This document shows positions 5,555 to 5,890 of a stretch of DNA of 5,890 nt, piece after piece (the first letter of the stretch is position 1; every line of letters starts with the position of its first letter). This DNA is from JARICQ01 sp964428475 (lineage in GTDB: Bacteria; Bacillota; Clostridia; Tissierellales; Tissierellaceae): assembly GCA_964428475.1 (NCBI GenBank), contig CAYRYO010000078.1:1-5890 (forward strand). The letters are read 5' to 3'. Position numbers and translations under genes: made by a program. The notes below the pieces were generated by a model. That model saw only the letters and a program-made list of their open reading frames with translations, was not told the DNA's origin and made no database searches.

Positions 5555-5890
5555 TTCTTTAATTTTATTAAATATACCTTGCATTTCATTGCTTATATTT
5601 CTTGCATTTACTAATTCACTGTTTGCAGCTTTTTTGTCACCTGATTTCACATGATTTAATGCCCTATCTCCAGTTTCATGTAAGCCTTTATGAATATTGT
5701 CACCACTATACCAAATTTCTTTTATTCTGGGATTTGTCATATTTATGCTATGATAAAAATGGCCAAAAGAGCATCTACGTGGATCTACTTGTAATGGTGA
5801 TACTTCCATAGTTTGTACTATCTTTTCTAATTCATCCATCCATTTTTCATGAGCATTTATAGCATTATCTATTATCTCCAATATTTCACT
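5540..5890 (-). CDS. Chemoreceptor zinc-binding (CZB) domain protein, C-terminal part, 5' end outside window
   Basis: The visible region carries a CZB domain with the family's 3-His/1-Cys zinc site. Counting from the TTG at 5881, the ligands are His11 (AHEKW), Cys37 (RRCSFGHFY), His64 and His68 (IHKGLHE). The Cys-to-His gap of 27 and the H-x3-H pair match what I recall for DgcZ and TlpD-type proteins. Such domains bind zinc and sense zinc or oxidants, most often at the C-terminus of cytoplasmic methyl-accepting chemotaxis proteins. The frame can be started at that TTG (113 aa), but it stays open through the preceding codons (Ser-Glu-Ile) to the window edge and no Shine-Dalgarno is visible in the few bases available. 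I therefore read this as the tail of a longer chemoreceptor. A short stand-alone CZB protein or a CZB-diguanylate cyclase relative cannot be excluded. Functionally it seems unrelated to the efflux operon downstream. Confidence 0.85.
   Translation of the reverse strand, partial: SEILEIIDNAINAHEKWMDELEKIVQTMEVSPLQVDPRRCSFGHFYHSINMTNPRIKEIWYSGDNIHKGLHETGDRALNHVKSGDKKAANSELVNARNISNEMQGIFNKIKEKLKN

Noticed and set aside
1..5890. A search by eye for CRISPR arrays, tRNA or rRNA genes, transposase remnants, attachment sites, riboswitch leaders or phage genes.
   Set aside because: Nothing found. The genes are tightly packed, the leaders are short (about 40-50 nt), and no spaced repeats or conserved RNA elements were recognised.

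Overview
The window is AT-rich and uses clostridial-style codons (many ATA, AGA and AAA). It has strong AGGAG- or AAAGGTGAT-type ribosome binding sites and Gram-positive-type TTGACA/TATAAT promoters. This points to a low-GC Firmicute, most likely a motile member of the Clostridia or Tissierellia. That assignment is inferred from style and gene content only.

All five genes lie on the minus strand, so transcription runs from high to low coordinates. Entering from the right edge (5890 to 5540) is the C-terminal part of a protein with a chemoreceptor zinc-binding (CZB) domain, probably the tail of a methyl-accepting chemotaxis protein whose body lies outside the window. It ends inside a perfect 42-bp palindrome that serves as its terminator.

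Next comes a two-gene operon (5486 to 3361). It has a near-consensus promoter overlaid by a dense array of TGAA/TTCA half-sites, then a MATE-family efflux pump (484 aa), then a TetR-family repressor (186 aa) whose start overlaps the pump's stop by 13 nt, and finally a strong hairpin terminator. It reads as a self-regulated drug-efflux module.

About 50 bp further on is a second module (3352 to 1). Two 17-bp TTGAC-N7-GTCAW operator-like repeats bracket a second promoter. This drives another TetR-family repressor, apparently starting at a non-ATG codon, followed after 68 bp by an 854-aa PEP-synthase-like phosphotransferase. The enzyme has the three-part architecture of rifampin phosphotransferases (ATP-binding domain, central substrate domain, swivelling phosphohistidine domain). 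A hairpin that includes its stop codon sits at the left edge.

The most coherent reading is two adjacent, separately regulated xenobiotic-response modules, one exporting a compound and one chemically modifying one. Each carries its own TetR sensor and its own operator sequence. The substrates cannot be read from the sequence. No RNA genes, CRISPR arrays, insertion sequences or attachment sites are visible, and no gene-free stretch exceeds 140 bp.
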